64,000 bases of DNA from Candidatus Kuenenia stuttgartensis (GTDB lineage Bacteria > Planctomycetota > Planctomycetia > Pirellulales > UBA1268), in contig CAMDDJ010000013.1 of NCBI GenBank assembly GCA_945891385.1, forward strand, positions 1 through 64,000, in the 5' to 3' direction. Both the position numbers and the translations under genes were made by a program. The notes beneath the pieces are model-generated. The model ran no database searches, was not told the origin of the DNA, and saw nothing but the letters and a program-made list of their open reading frames with translations. Positions 19,192-30,921 of this stretch are shown here, piece by piece (position 1 is the first letter of the stretch; every line of letters starts with the position of its first letter).

Positions 19192-20469
19192 ATGAACTCA
19201 TCGCTCGATCGGAGCCTGCCGCGAGAATGCTTGGGCGGACACGCCCGGCACATGCTGGCAGTCGCCCTCCTGCTCGGCAGCCCCCTCGCCATCGGCGCCG
19301 ACCCTGCCTGGACGCAGTGGCGGGGGCCGGCCCGCGACGGTTTCGTGACCGCCGGCGACTGGCCCGATGGCCTCGCTCCCGAGCGGCTCGAGAAGCGGTG
19401 GCGGGTGGAACTGGGGCCGAGCTACTCGGGCCCCGTGCTCGCGGGAGACCTCGTGATCGTGACCGAGACCCGCGAGGAGAAGACGGAGCATGTCCGGGCC
19501 TTCGATCGGGCCACGGGCGAGGAGCGGTGGCACGTCGAGTGGGAGGGGGCGATGAGCGTGCCGTTTTTTGCCGCCTCCAATGGCTCCTGGATTCGGGCGA
19601 CGCCCTGCGTCGACGAAGGCCGGGTGTTCGTGGCCGGGATGCGCGACCTGCTCGTCTGCCTCGACGCGGCGACGGGCAAGGAACTCTGGCGGGTGGACTT
19701 CGTCGAGGCCCTCGACAGCCCGCTACCGGCCTTCGGCTTTGTCTCGAGCCCGCTCGTGATCGACGGGCATGTCTACGTGCAGGCCGGCGGCGGCTTCGTC
19801 AAGCTCGCAAAGGCGACCGGTGAGATCGTCTGGCGGGTGCTCGACGACGGTGGCGGCATGTCGGGTAGCGCCTTCTCCTCTCCCTATCCCGTCGAACTCG
19901 ACGGCGTGCCGCAGATCCTCGTGCAGACCCGCAACGACCTCACGGGAATCGATCCCGAGACTGGCGCTGTGCTCTGGAAGACCGAGGTCGAGGCCTTCCG
20001 CGGGATGAACATCGTCACGCCCACCGTCCATGCGGGCCACGTGTTCACCACGAGCTACGGCGGCGGCTCGTTTCTGTTCGCGGTGGATCGGTCCCGTGAG
20101 GAGAAGCCCGTCGAGCAGCTCTGGCGAAACAAGGTACAGGGCTACATGTCGAGCCCGATCGTGATCGGCGACCATGCCTACGTGCACCTCCGCAACCAGC
20201 GGTTCGCCTGCCTCGACCTGACCACCGGCAAAGAAGCCTGGATCACGAAGCCGTTCGGCAAGTATTGGAGTCTCGTGGCCAACGGCGAGCGGATCCTGGC
20301 GCTCGATGAGACCGGTGACTTGCGGCTCATCCAGGCCGCGCCCGAGTCGTTTCAGCTGATCGGTGAGGCGAAGGTGGCGGAGGAGGAGAGCTGGGCCCAC
20401 CTGGCCGTCGAAGGGCGGGAACTCTACGTCCGTGACCTCCAGGGCCTCACGGCCTACGACTGGCGCTGA
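19192..20469 (+). CDS. Secreted PQQ-like beta-propeller protein
   Basis: Signal peptide then 'WTQWRGPARDGFV' and repeated 'ATGKELWRVDF', 'ATGEIVWRVL', 'TTGKEAWITK'. Confidence 0.9.
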   Translation: MNSSLDRSLPRECLGGHARHMLAVALLLGSPLAIGADPAWTQWRGPARDGFVTAGDWPDGLAPERLEKRWRVELGPSYSGPVLAGDLVIVTETREEKTEHVRAFDRATGEERWHVEWEGAMSVPFFAASNGSWIRATPCVDEGRVFVAGMRDLLVCLDAATGKELWRVDFVEALDSPLPAFGFVSSPLVIDGHVYVQAGGGFVKLAKATGEIVWRVLDDGGGMSGSAFSSPYPVELDGVPQILVQTRNDLTGIDPETGAVLWKTEVEAFRGMNIVTPTVHAGHVFTTSYGGGSFLFAVDRSREEKPVEQLWRNKVQGYMSSPIVIGDHAYVHLRNQRFACLDLTTGKEAWITKPFGKYWSLVANGERILALDETGDLRLIQAAPESFQLIGEAKVAEEESWAHLAVEGRELYVRDLQGLTAYDWR

Positions 20470-23251
20470 GCCGACCCAGAGACACGACCCACTTGGCCAC
20501 TTCGATCACCGTCACGGGCACCAGCGCCAGGCCGATCACCAGCAGCCAGTCGCGGCCGAGCTGCGAGCCGACCTCGAAGACGTCCTGGGCATAGGGCAGC
20601 GTGACGACGGTCACTTGCAGCAGGGCCGACAGGGCGACGGCAGCCAGCAGCCAGGGATTGGAGAAGAAGCCCAGGTCGATCGCGGTTCGTCGGTCGCTGC
20701 GGCAGCCGATCGCAAAGAAGAGCTGACTAAAAGCCGCCACGCAAAACGTGACCGTGCGGGCGTGGGGCAGGCGGGCGGGATCGCCGCCCCAGGTCCAGCG
20801 GAAGGCCACGATCGCGACCGCCGCCACGATCACCCCGTGGACCAGAATCAGCCCGCCCCGGGCCCAATCGATCACCGGGGCTCGTGGCGACCGCGGCGAC
20901 CGCTCCATGATGTCGGCCTCGGGAGACTCGAGCCCCAGCGCCAGGGCTGGCAGCCCATCGGTCACGAGGTTCAGCCAGAGGATCTGGATCGCCGCCAGCG
21001 GCGCCGGCCAGCCGGCCAGCGCCGCCACGAACATCACGAGCACCTCGCCGGCGTTGCACGAGAGCAGGTAGTGGATGAACTTCTGGATGTTGTCGTAGAT
21101 GCCCCGTCCCTCCTCGACCGCGGCCACGATCGAGGTGAAGTTGTCGTCGGTGAGCACCATGTCGGACGCTTCCTTCGTGACGTCGGTACCGGTGATCCCC
21201 ATCGCGATCCCGATATCGGCCGCCCGCACGGCTGGGGCGTCGTTGACCCCGTCACCCGTCATCGCCACCACGGCGCCGTCGGCCTGCCAGGCCTTGACCA
21301 CCCGGAGCTTGTGCTCCGCTGATACCCGCGCGTAGACGGCCACATGGGGCACGAGCGCGGCGAGCGCTGCCTCGTCGAGCTGCTCGAGCTCCGCGCCGGT
21401 CACGGCCCGACCGCCCGCCTCGACCATCCCCAGTTCGCGGCCGATCGCCAGGGCCGTGGCCGGATGGTCACCTGTGATCATCACGGGCCGGATGCCGGCG
21501 GAGCGGCAGGTTTCGACGGCCCGCCTCACCTCCTCTCGCGGCGGATCGATCATCCCCACGAGGCCCACGTGCACGAGATTCCGCTCCACCGAATCAGCGG
21601 CCTGCTCCACCGACTCGCCCTCCCCGAGCGGACGGCAGGCGAGTGACAGAACCCGCAGCGCCCGATCGGCAAGCGCCTCCGCCGTGGCCATGATCTCGTG
21701 CCGCCGCTCCTCGGAGAGCGGCACGTCGCGGCCGTTCCACCGCTCGGCGACGCAACCCGGCAGCACCGCCTCGGTGGCTCCCTTCGTTTCGAGTACCCGG
21801 CTGCCGTCGGTCAGCCGCACCACCACGCTCATCCGCTTGCGGTCGGAATCAAACGGAATCTCGAACACGACCGGCTCGGCAGGCTCAGTCCGCGACACAC
21901 CCCCCTTGAGCGCCGCGACCACGAGCGCCCCCTCGGTAGGATCGCCCACCACCTGCCAGCCGCCGCCTTCTTCGCCCGGCCGGACCTCGGCGTTGTTGCA
22001 CCGGGCCGCGATCTGGAGCAGCCGCCGAAGGTCGGGCTCGTCGGCGGGCCGCGCCACGGTCACTTTCGCCGCGCCTCCCGCCGCCTCCTCGGGCCGAAAC
22101 TGCCCCTGGGGCGCATAGCCGACCCCGGTCACGTGCCAGCTTCCGGCCGCGGTCACGATCTCGCGCACGGTCATCTCGTTGCGAGTGAGCGTGCCGGTCT
22201 TGTCGGAGCAGATCACGGTCACGCTCCCGAGGGTCTCCACGCTTGGCAGCCGACGGACCAGCGCGTTGCGGCCGACCATCCGCTGCAGCCCGATCGCCAG
22301 CACGACCGTGACCACCGCAGGCAGCCCTTCGGGCACCGCGGCGACGGCCAGGCTCACCGCCCGCAGGAGCACCTCGCCAAACTTGCCGCCAGCCCACATC
22401 GCGGCCAGCCCTCCACCCCGCCAGACCTCGAGCGCGAAGATCACGCCCACGACCGCCAGGCAGACCACGATCAACACCCGGCCGAGTTCCGCCAGCCGCC
22501 GTTGGAGCGGTGTCGTTTCAGGTCCTGTCGTCTCGAGCAGGCTGGCGATCCGCCCGAGTTCGGTCGCCATGCCAGTTGCCACCACGACCGCTGTCGCATG
22601 GCCGGCCGCCACCACCGTTCCGGCGTGGACCATCGTGCGGCGGTCGCCGATCGCCGCGCCCGCCGCGGCCTCGCCCGAGGCCTGCTTCTCCACCGGCACG
22701 CTCTCACCCGTGAGGGCCGACTCCTGCACCTTGAGCGAAAACGATTCGAGTAGCCTGGCATCAGCGGGCACGGCATCGCCAGCCTCCAGCTCCAGCCGGT
22801 CGCCCGGAACCACCTCCCGCGCCGGAATCGCCCGGGCCTCTCCGTCCCGGATCACCTTCGCCAAGGGAGCCGCCATCTGCTGGAGCGCCGCGAGGGCCGC
22901 CTGGGCCCGCTCCTCCTGGAGGAAGCCGATGATCGCGTTGACGAGCACGATCGCCACGATCGCCGCCGTGTCGGCCCAGTCGCCCATCGCCCCGGCGATC
23001 ACGGCCGCCGCAATCAGGATCCAGATCACGAGCTCCTGAAACTGCCGCAGCAGCTTCCACCACCAGCCCTCGGCTGGCCGCTCCCGCAGAATGTTGTCGC
23101 CATGTTCCCGCCGCCGCCGCTCCGCCTCGAGGACGGAGAGCCCCCGATCGGCGTCGCTGCCCAGGCGTTCGACCACCGCCTCGGCCGCCAGCGTGTGCCA
23201 CGGGGGCTGCGTCGGCTCGGCGGCGGCGGTTGGTGGAGAGACGGTGTTCAC
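20447..23251 (-). CDS. P-type calcium-translocating ATPase
   Basis: 'VICSDKTGTLTRNEMTV' phosphorylation motif, 'MTGDGVNDAPAVRAADIGIAMG', 'TGESVPVEK', 10-TM architecture. Confidence 0.95.
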   Translation of the reverse strand: MNTVSPPTAAAEPTQPPWHTLAAEAVVERLGSDADRGLSVLEAERRRREHGDNILRERPAEGWWWKLLRQFQELVIWILIAAAVIAGAMGDWADTAAIVAIVLVNAIIGFLQEERAQAALAALQQMAAPLAKVIRDGEARAIPAREVVPGDRLELEAGDAVPADARLLESFSLKVQESALTGESVPVEKQASGEAAAGAAIGDRRTMVHAGTVVAAGHATAVVVATGMATELGRIASLLETTGPETTPLQRRLAELGRVLIVVCLAVVGVIFALEVWRGGGLAAMWAGGKFGEVLLRAVSLAVAAVPEGLPAVVTVVLAIGLQRMVGRNALVRRLPSVETLGSVTVICSDKTGTLTRNEMTVREIVTAAGSWHVTGVGYAPQGQFRPEEAAGGAAKVTVARPADEPDLRRLLQIAARCNNAEVRPGEEGGGWQVVGDPTEGALVVAALKGGVSRTEPAEPVVFEIPFDSDRKRMSVVVRLTDGSRVLETKGATEAVLPGCVAERWNGRDVPLSEERRHEIMATAEALADRALRVLSLACRPLGEGESVEQAADSVERNLVHVGLVGMIDPPREEVRRAVETCRSAGIRPVMITGDHPATALAIGRELGMVEAGGRAVTGAELEQLDEAALAALVPHVAVYARVSAEHKLRVVKAWQADGAVVAMTGDGVNDAPAVRAADIGIAMGITGTDVTKEASDMVLTDDNFTSIVAAVEEGRGIYDNIQKFIHYLLSCNAGEVLVMFVAALAGWPAPLAAIQILWLNLVTDGLPALALGLESPEADIMERSPRSPRAPVIDWARGGLILVHGVIVAAVAIVAFRWTWGGDPARLPHARTVTFCVAAFSQLFFAIGCRSDRRTAIDLGFFSNPWLLAAVALSALLQVTVVTLPYAQDVFEVGSQLGRDWLLVIGLALVPVTVIEVAKWVVSLGRLSASRRP

Positions 23252-24276
23252 GAGAGCCGATAGACCATCACCAGGCCGCCGATCACGACGAGAAACACGA
23301 GCAACGCGTCGGGTTCGACGACGGGAATCCGCTTCTCCTCATGATACAGCTGCCCCAGCACGGCGATCGCCGTGGCCACGATCACGGCCAGGGCGGTCAC
23401 GGCATGCACCGGCGACACCGCCGCGAACAGCGGCCCGGCATGAAGAAAGTCGAGCGGCACGAACATGATCATGTTGAAGGCGTTGCTGCCGAAGGTGTTG
23501 CCGATGGCCAGATCGAAGGCACCCATCCGCACCGCCGCGATCGAGGCCACGAGTTCCGGCAGCGAGGTGGTGACGGCCACGAGCGTCGTGCCGACGAAGG
23601 TCCGCCCCCAGCCCGACTCGGTCGCCAGCCGGTCGGCCACATGCGCGAGCCTGGGCCCCGTCACGAGCAGCACGACCGCCGCTGCCAGAAACACCGCGAT
23701 CGGCAGCACGAGGCCCGGCCGCTTTCCCGTCGCGGCCGGGGGCCCGGGCTCTCGGGGCGTGGATGCCTCGGCCTCGACGGCAGCCCGCACCGAGATTCGC
23801 TGGTCGATGAACAGCATCCGGGCCCCGAGCATCCAGGCCACCAGAATCGCCCAGGACCAGCCCCCCACCCCCAGCACCGTCAGCGGCGGCAGTTTCCCCG
23901 CCGTAAGCACGGCCGTCGCGACGAGCGCCGTCAGGGCGATCGAGAGCGTGGCCGAGAGCGCGTGGGAGGCGGCCTCCCGGGACAGCATCCGCCGGCCCGA
24001 CCGCTGAGCCAGATCGACGCCCGCCAAGATCAAGAGGTTCATCAGGCTCGAGCCGAGCAGGTCGCCGGCGGCCAGGTCGGGCATGCCTCCGCGGACTGCG
24101 GCGATATCAACCGAAAGCTCCGGTAAGGAGGTCGCCGCCGCCAGCAGGACACTGCCCACAAACAGCCGTCCCAGGCCCGTTGCCTCGGCGATCCGATCGG
24201 ACGATCGGGCCAGGAACGTACCGGCCGTCGCCACCGCAGCAGCCAGGGCGACGAACTGGATGACTAGCCAGGGCAT
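23248..24276 (-). CDS. Sodium/calcium exchanger family protein
   Basis: Two alpha-repeats: 'AATSLPELSVDIAAVRGGMPDLAAGDLLGSSLMNLL' and 'VTTSLPELVASIAAVRMGAFDLAIGNTFGSNAFNM'. Confidence 0.92.
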   Translation of the reverse strand: MPWLVIQFVALAAAVATAGTFLARSSDRIAEATGLGRLFVGSVLLAAATSLPELSVDIAAVRGGMPDLAAGDLLGSSLMNLLILAGVDLAQRSGRRMLSREAASHALSATLSIALTALVATAVLTAGKLPPLTVLGVGGWSWAILVAWMLGARMLFIDQRISVRAAVEAEASTPREPGPPAATGKRPGLVLPIAVFLAAAVVLLVTGPRLAHVADRLATESGWGRTFVGTTLVAVTTSLPELVASIAAVRMGAFDLAIGNTFGSNAFNMIMFVPLDFLHAGPLFAAVSPVHAVTALAVIVATAIAVLGQLYHEEKRIPVVEPDALLVFLVVIGGLVMVYRLS

Positions 24277-24366
24277 CAGAATCCCTCGGGGGCTCCCACA
24301 GGTTTTCTAAGCCCGTCGCGCCTGCATGGCAAACGGAACATGGAAGCCAAGAACATGAGCGCGGGA

Positions 24367-24445
24367 GGCTCGGGGGTCGGCGAACGCTCGCGGAGCAATT
24401 GGGGCGTATCCTCGCCCGCGACGCGACTTTTGCCGCCCCCGAGCC
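24367..24445. repeat. Family A 79-bp repeat with inverted ends, copy 1
   Basis: GGCTCGGGGGTCGGC...GCCGCCCCCGAGCC ends; near-identical to 24568-24646. Confidence 0.88.
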
Positions 24446-24463
24446 GGTGCAGCTTGCTGTCCC

Positions 24464-24554
24464 GTGGACAAAGCCTTCCATGGCCTTTGTCCACTCCGGC
24501 GACCGCAGGAAACGCCAAGGGTTTCCTGGGTCGCCAGTCGCCGCTTCCTGCGGC
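24464..24554. repeat. Cluster of three hairpins between two family A copies
   Basis: GTGGACAAAG/CTTTGTCCAC (24464-24494); GGCGACC-gc-AGGAAAC/GTTTCCT-gg-GGTCGCC (24498-24535); GCCGC/GCGGC (24540-24554). Confidence 0.75.
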
Positions 24555-24567
24555 TTATAAAGCGGGA

Positions 24568-24646
24568 GGCTCGGGGGTCGGCGAACGCTCGCGGAGCAAT
24601 CGGGGCGTATCCTCGCCCGCGACGCGACTTTTGCCGCCCCCGAGCC
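24568..24646. repeat. Family A 79-bp repeat, copy 2 (direct orientation)
   Basis: Same sequence as 24367-24445 apart from about one base (attgggg/atcgggg). Confidence 0.88.
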
Positions 24647-24671
24647 GGTGCAATACATCCCCCGATTCGCG

Positions 24672-25466
24672 TCAGCCGATCTGGCGGCGCATCGTGACGA
24701 GCGAGTCAGCCGCGTCGCGGACACCCCGGCGGCTCATCGGCTTGGCGAGCACGAGCCCGGCGATGAAGCCGGCCACGTGGGCCGAGTAGGCCACGCCCCC
24801 TCCGCCCCCACCACTTGAATCGAAGAAGCCGCTGATCACCTGAAACAGAAACCAGATCCCGACGGCCACGTAGCCCGGCACGTCGATCATCATCCGGACC
24901 GCGAGCACGGTCACCCGCCGGTTGGGATGGAGCACGAGATAGGCCCCGAGCACACCCGAGATCGCTCCACTGGCGCCAAGGCAGGGCGTGAGCGCCGACT
25001 CTCCCGAGGCATTCAAGGCCACGAAGGCCAGCGAGGCGATCACGCCGCAGGCGATGTAGAAGAGCAGGTAGGAGAAGTGGCCCATGTCGTCCTCGACGTT
25101 GTCGCCGAAGATCCAGAGAAACCACATGTTGCCCAGGAGGTGCATCACGCTGCCGTGCATGAAGATCGCCGTGAGGAGCGTGAGCCAGACCGGGATCGGG
25201 GTCTCTCGCAGCCCGGGCACCGGCACCTGCACGAGGCCATTGGGCGTGGGCACCGCCCGCACCTCGTCCTCCGTCACGACGTCCTTGCCCGAGATGATCT
25301 CGGCCGGAACCTGCACGTAGGCCATCGTGAAGTTCTCGTCGATGCCCTGCGGGTTGAACCCCTTTTGGAGCACGGCGAAGACGAACACATTGGCCACGAT
25401 CAAGAGGATCGTGACCAGGGGAAAGGTCGCGCGATCGGAGTTGTCGTCGCCAATCGGAAAAACCAT
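24672..25466 (-). CDS. Rhomboid-family intramembrane serine protease
   Basis: 'HGSVMHLLGNMWFLWIFGDNVED', 'CLGASGAISGVLGAYLVLHP' (GxSG), 'HVAGFIAGLVLA'. Confidence 0.95.
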   Translation of the reverse strand: MVFPIGDDNSDRATFPLVTILLIVANVFVFAVLQKGFNPQGIDENFTMAYVQVPAEIISGKDVVTEDEVRAVPTPNGLVQVPVPGLRETPIPVWLTLLTAIFMHGSVMHLLGNMWFLWIFGDNVEDDMGHFSYLLFYIACGVIASLAFVALNASGESALTPCLGASGAISGVLGAYLVLHPNRRVTVLAVRMMIDVPGYVAVGIWFLFQVISGFFDSSGGGGGGVAYSAHVAGFIAGLVLAKPMSRRGVRDAADSLVTMRRQIG

Positions 25467-25630
25467 CGGTCTTTACCCGGAGTGCCGAAATGCCGCGGAA
25501 TCGGTAGCGGTCGTGTCGGCCAGAATAGCCGCCACCGTCTACCAGGGCGAACCCTCAGTCCGCCGACCGAGAAACAGCGAGGGTTGACCCGCCAGGAACC
25601 CCGCTGGCAACCGCGGGGCGGTGCGCAGTT

Positions 25631-27613
<1,983 letters not shown>

Positions 27614-27623
27614 CCCTTGGGGC

Positions 27624-28871
27624 TCAGGGCGTGAACCGGTGGACCATCACGTGGCGATAGGTCTGGCCGGGCTCGAGCCGCGGGCTCGGCCACTCGGGAT
27701 GATTCGGGCTGTCGGGAAACGTTTCCGTCTCGAGGCAGAGCCCGCCGTTCTGGACGTAGACCGCGCCCCCCTTGCCCGTGAGCGTGCCGTCGAGAAAGCC
27801 GCCCATGTAGACCTGCACCGCCGGCTGGTCGGAGAAGACCTCGAGGGTGCGGCCGCTCTTTGGATCGCGAAACGTGGCGGCCTTCCGCAGTTCGCCATCG
27901 GGCTTCCAGTCGCGGAGGACGTAGGCATGGTCGACGCCGAGCGGGTCGCCGGGCTTGGCGTCGGGCGGCAGCGTGTCGATCGCCGGGCCGCAGCGGCCCC
28001 AGGGCTGCCGCTCGGGCCGGTAATCGAAGCTCGTGCCTTCGACGAGTTCGAAGCTGCCGGTGGGAATCGCGCCCTTGTCGACCGGCACGTAGCGGTCGGC
28101 CTCGACGGCCAGCTCCTGATCGCGGATCGAGCCCGACTCGTGGCCGGCCATGTTCCAGTAGGAATGGTTGACGATGTTCAGGATCGTGGGGGCGTCGGTG
28201 GTGGCCTCCATCTCCACGATCAATTCGCCCTTCGGCGTGAGCGTATACGTGGCCTTGGCATGGAGCGTGCCGGGGTAGCCCTCCTCGCCGTCGGGTGAGA
28301 TGTGTTCGAAGGACACGGCCGGCCCCTTGGGGGTGACATGGGGCGTGGCCTTCCAGAGCTTCTTGTCGAAGCCCTCTACGCCGCCGTGGAGATGGTTCTC
28401 GCCATTGTTGGTGGCAAGCGAATACGTCGTGCCGTCGAGCTCGAACGTCCCTCGGGCAATCCGGTTGGAATAGCGGCCGCAGATCGCGCCGAAGTAGGGA
28501 TGGCCGGCGAGGTAGCTGTCGAGCGAATCGAAGCCGAGCACCACGTCGGTCGGCCTGCCGGCCGGATCGTCGGCCCGCGGCGGCACCAGGAAGCTCGTGA
28601 GGATCGCCCCGTAGTCGGTGATCGTCGCCTTCCAGCCGCCGGGCACTGCGAGCGTGTAGAGATGCGCCTCCCGGCCGTCGGGGAGCCGCCCGAAGGGCTC
28701 GACCGTGGGCATGGCAAAGGCGGGGCTCAACTCGGTGGCGGGCATGGATTTCTCCGCGACGGGACTGGCAGGACCGGCCGCGCACGCGGCCACAGACAGG
28801 AACGCGACGGTCAGCAACGCAGCCGCGGAGGGCACACCATCACGACGGCGAAAAGCAAACGGCACGAGCAT
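27624..28871 (-). CDS. Aldose 1-epimerase (galactose mutarotase), secreted
   Basis: 'LTVAFLSVAACAAG' signal, 'YFGAICGRYSNRIARGTFELDGTTYSLATNNGENHLHGG', 'NIVNHSYWNMAGH'. Confidence 0.93.
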   Translation of the reverse strand: MLVPFAFRRRDGVPSAAALLTVAFLSVAACAAGPASPVAEKSMPATELSPAFAMPTVEPFGRLPDGREAHLYTLAVPGGWKATITDYGAILTSFLVPPRADDPAGRPTDVVLGFDSLDSYLAGHPYFGAICGRYSNRIARGTFELDGTTYSLATNNGENHLHGGVEGFDKKLWKATPHVTPKGPAVSFEHISPDGEEGYPGTLHAKATYTLTPKGELIVEMEATTDAPTILNIVNHSYWNMAGHESGSIRDQELAVEADRYVPVDKGAIPTGSFELVEGTSFDYRPERQPWGRCGPAIDTLPPDAKPGDPLGVDHAYVLRDWKPDGELRKAATFRDPKSGRTLEVFSDQPAVQVYMGGFLDGTLTGKGGAVYVQNGGLCLETETFPDSPNHPEWPSPRLEPGQTYRHVMVHRFTP

Positions 28872-28974
28872 GGATGAATCCCCCCGGGAATCGTTGATTC
28901 GAGGGCGAGATCATACCACCGCAGGGCCCGGCTGGGCACCGACCCCCGCAGCTCGTCGTCAAACCTGGCGCATC

Positions 28975-29293
28975 GGCTCGGGGGCGGCAAAAGTCTCGTC
29001 GCGGGCGAGGATACGCCCTTATGCTCCGCGAGCGTTCGCCGACCCCCTCGCCTCAGGTCTGCTCTGCTGCTTCGGCTCGGGGGCGGCAAAAGTCTCGTCG
29101 CGGGCGAGGATACGCCCTTATGCTCCTCGAGCGTTCGCCGACCCCCTCGCCTCAGGTCTACTCCGCTGCTCCGGCTCGGGGACGGCAAAAGTCTCGTCGC
29201 GGGCGAGGATACGCCCTTGTGCTCCTCGAGCGTTCGCCGACCCCCTCGCCTCAGGTCTGCTCTGCTGCTTCGGCTCGGGGACGGCAAAAGTCG
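28975..29293. repeat. Tandem array of family A repeat (three 99-bp units plus a partial fourth)
   Basis: 'GGCTCGGGG[GA]CGGCAAAAGTC' begins at 28975, 29074, 29173 and 29272, exactly 99 bp apart. Confidence 0.9.
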
Positions 29294-29299
29294 TGGCCG

Positions 29300-29794
29300 T
29301 TACGAGGCCGGCTGCTGTGCCTTGGTCGCGGTCCGGCCCTTCGAGGGAGTCGATTCGGCTTCCTCGCGTTTGAGCGCGATCCAGCCATCCACGCTCCAGG
29401 GTCCGCCGCCGAAGGCCATCAGGGAAAGCAGACCGCCGCCGATCGCCAGGTTCTTCATGAATTGGATTGTCTGCAGTTGCCGCGCACCGGCGTCGGCGAC
29501 GGTCCAGAAGTCGTGGAAGTAGTAGGTGGCGGCGGCGAGGAACACGAACAGGAAGCCCGCGCCCAGCCGGGTCCAGGCCCCGGCGATCACCGACAGGCCG
29601 CCGAGGAGCAACAGGCCGATCGCGCCGAATAGGGCGAACTTCGGATTTGGCACTCCCTCGGTGGCCATGTATTCGGCCGTCTGCGAGAACTGCGGAATCT
29701 TGTTGCCGATCGCGCTCGCCAGAAAGATCGTCGCCAACAGGAGCCTGGCCAGCAGCGCCACAAACCCCTGTACCGCCGTCGCGAATTGTTCCAT
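29300..29794 (-). CDS. DoxX-family membrane protein
   Basis: 'FVALLARLLLATIFLASAIGNKIPQF' and four hydrophobic segments typical of DoxX. Confidence 0.8.
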   Translation of the reverse strand: MEQFATAVQGFVALLARLLLATIFLASAIGNKIPQFSQTAEYMATEGVPNPKFALFGAIGLLLLGGLSVIAGAWTRLGAGFLFVFLAAATYYFHDFWTVADAGARQLQTIQFMKNLAIGGGLLSLMAFGGGPWSVDGWIALKREEAESTPSKGRTATKAQQPAS

Positions 29795-29886
29795 GGTCTG
29801 GTCCTCCGCCGTTCGGTCTCACGATCCCGCCAGGTGGATAATGGAGAAGCCGGGCGGCTGAGGCAAGGCCGGAATCAGCGGGCGGT

Positions 29887-30921
29887 TCAACCCGCTGCTG
29901 GCTCGTCGCGGGTGACGCAGTGCACGGCTCCGCGGCCACGGACGAGGGCCCGGCAATCGACCGGCTCGATCCGGCGGTCGGGGAAGCATTCCTCGATCGT
30001 CCGCAGGGCCGGCTCGTCGGTCGGGCCGCCAAACACCGGCACGGCCACGAAGCCGTTGCCGACGAGATAGTTCAGGTGGCTCGCCGGCAGTTGGGTGCCC
30101 TGGAATGCGAACCGGGCCGGGATGTCGATCGGGATCACCTCCAGCCGGCGACCATGGGCATCGGTGAAGCCCGCCAGCAGGTCGAGGTTGGCCGCGAGCG
30201 AGGCGTGATTGGGGTCGCTGCGGTCAGGCTGCCGGGCCGCCACCACGCGACCCGGCGCCACGAACCTCGCCAGCTGATCGATGTGGCCGTCGGTATCGTC
30301 GCCGGCGAGTTCACCACCGAGCCAGAGCACCCGCTCCACACCCAGCCAGTGTTCGAAGGCCCGCTCCATTCCGGCGCGATCCACGCCCGGGTTTCGCCGC
30401 TCGTCCACCACGCATCGTTCGTTGACCAAGAGCGTGGCTTCGCCGTCGGTCTCGATCGCGCCGCCTTCGAGCACGAGCCCAGGCTCGATCGGGTCGAGTC
30501 CGAGTTGCCGCGCGATCGCCCGAGACACGCCGGCGTCGGCATCCCAGGGCGGATACTTGCCTCCCCAGGCATTCCAGTTCCAGCAGACTGCCTGCGGTCG
30601 GCCATCGGCGGCATCGGCACGGGGCACGAGAAACACGGGGCCGGTGTCACGAATCCAGGAATCACTCGTCGGAATCTCGACGAACGACACGTTGGCCGCA
30701 TCGGCCAGCGCCGCCCGCGGCGCGGCCAGCACCTCGGGCGAGCCGATGATCCGCACCGGCTCGTACCGGGCGATCACGCGGGCCAGCCGCTCGTAGGCAG
30801 GGGGAATCTCGGCGAAAGGCCCGAGAAAGGTGGCTCGCCGATGCGGCCAGGCGATCCAGGTGGCGGCATGGGGCTCCCACTCGGCCGGCAGCCGATGGGT
30901 GGAGATGGCGGACGGCGACAT
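29887..30921 (-). CDS. aguA: Agmatine deiminase / porphyromonas-type peptidyl-arginine deiminase
   Basis: 'RLPAEWEPHAATWIAWPH', 'SWIRDTGPVFLV', 'LVLEGGAIETDGEATLLVNERCV', 'GDDTDGHIDQLARFV'. Confidence 0.92.
   Translation of the reverse strand: MSPSAISTHRLPAEWEPHAATWIAWPHRRATFLGPFAEIPPAYERLARVIARYEPVRIIGSPEVLAAPRAALADAANVSFVEIPTSDSWIRDTGPVFLVPRADAADGRPQAVCWNWNAWGGKYPPWDADAGVSRAIARQLGLDPIEPGLVLEGGAIETDGEATLLVNERCVVDERRNPGVDRAGMERAFEHWLGVERVLWLGGELAGDDTDGHIDQLARFVAPGRVVAARQPDRSDPNHASLAANLDLLAGFTDAHGRRLEVIPIDIPARFAFQGTQLPASHLNYLVGNGFVAVPVFGGPTDEPALRTIEECFPDRRIEPVDCRALVRGRGAVHCVTRDEPAAG

Noticed and set aside
28975-29293. Possible CRISPR array
   Set aside because: Units of 99 bp with near-identical sequence throughout; no variable spacers and no cas genes nearby.
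28705-29632. ORFs spanning the 99-bp tandem repeats (e.g. 28705-29373, 28811-29287, 29021-29632)
   Set aside because: Open frames result from 99 bp being a multiple of 3; the peptide repeats mirror the DNA repeat and are open in several frames.
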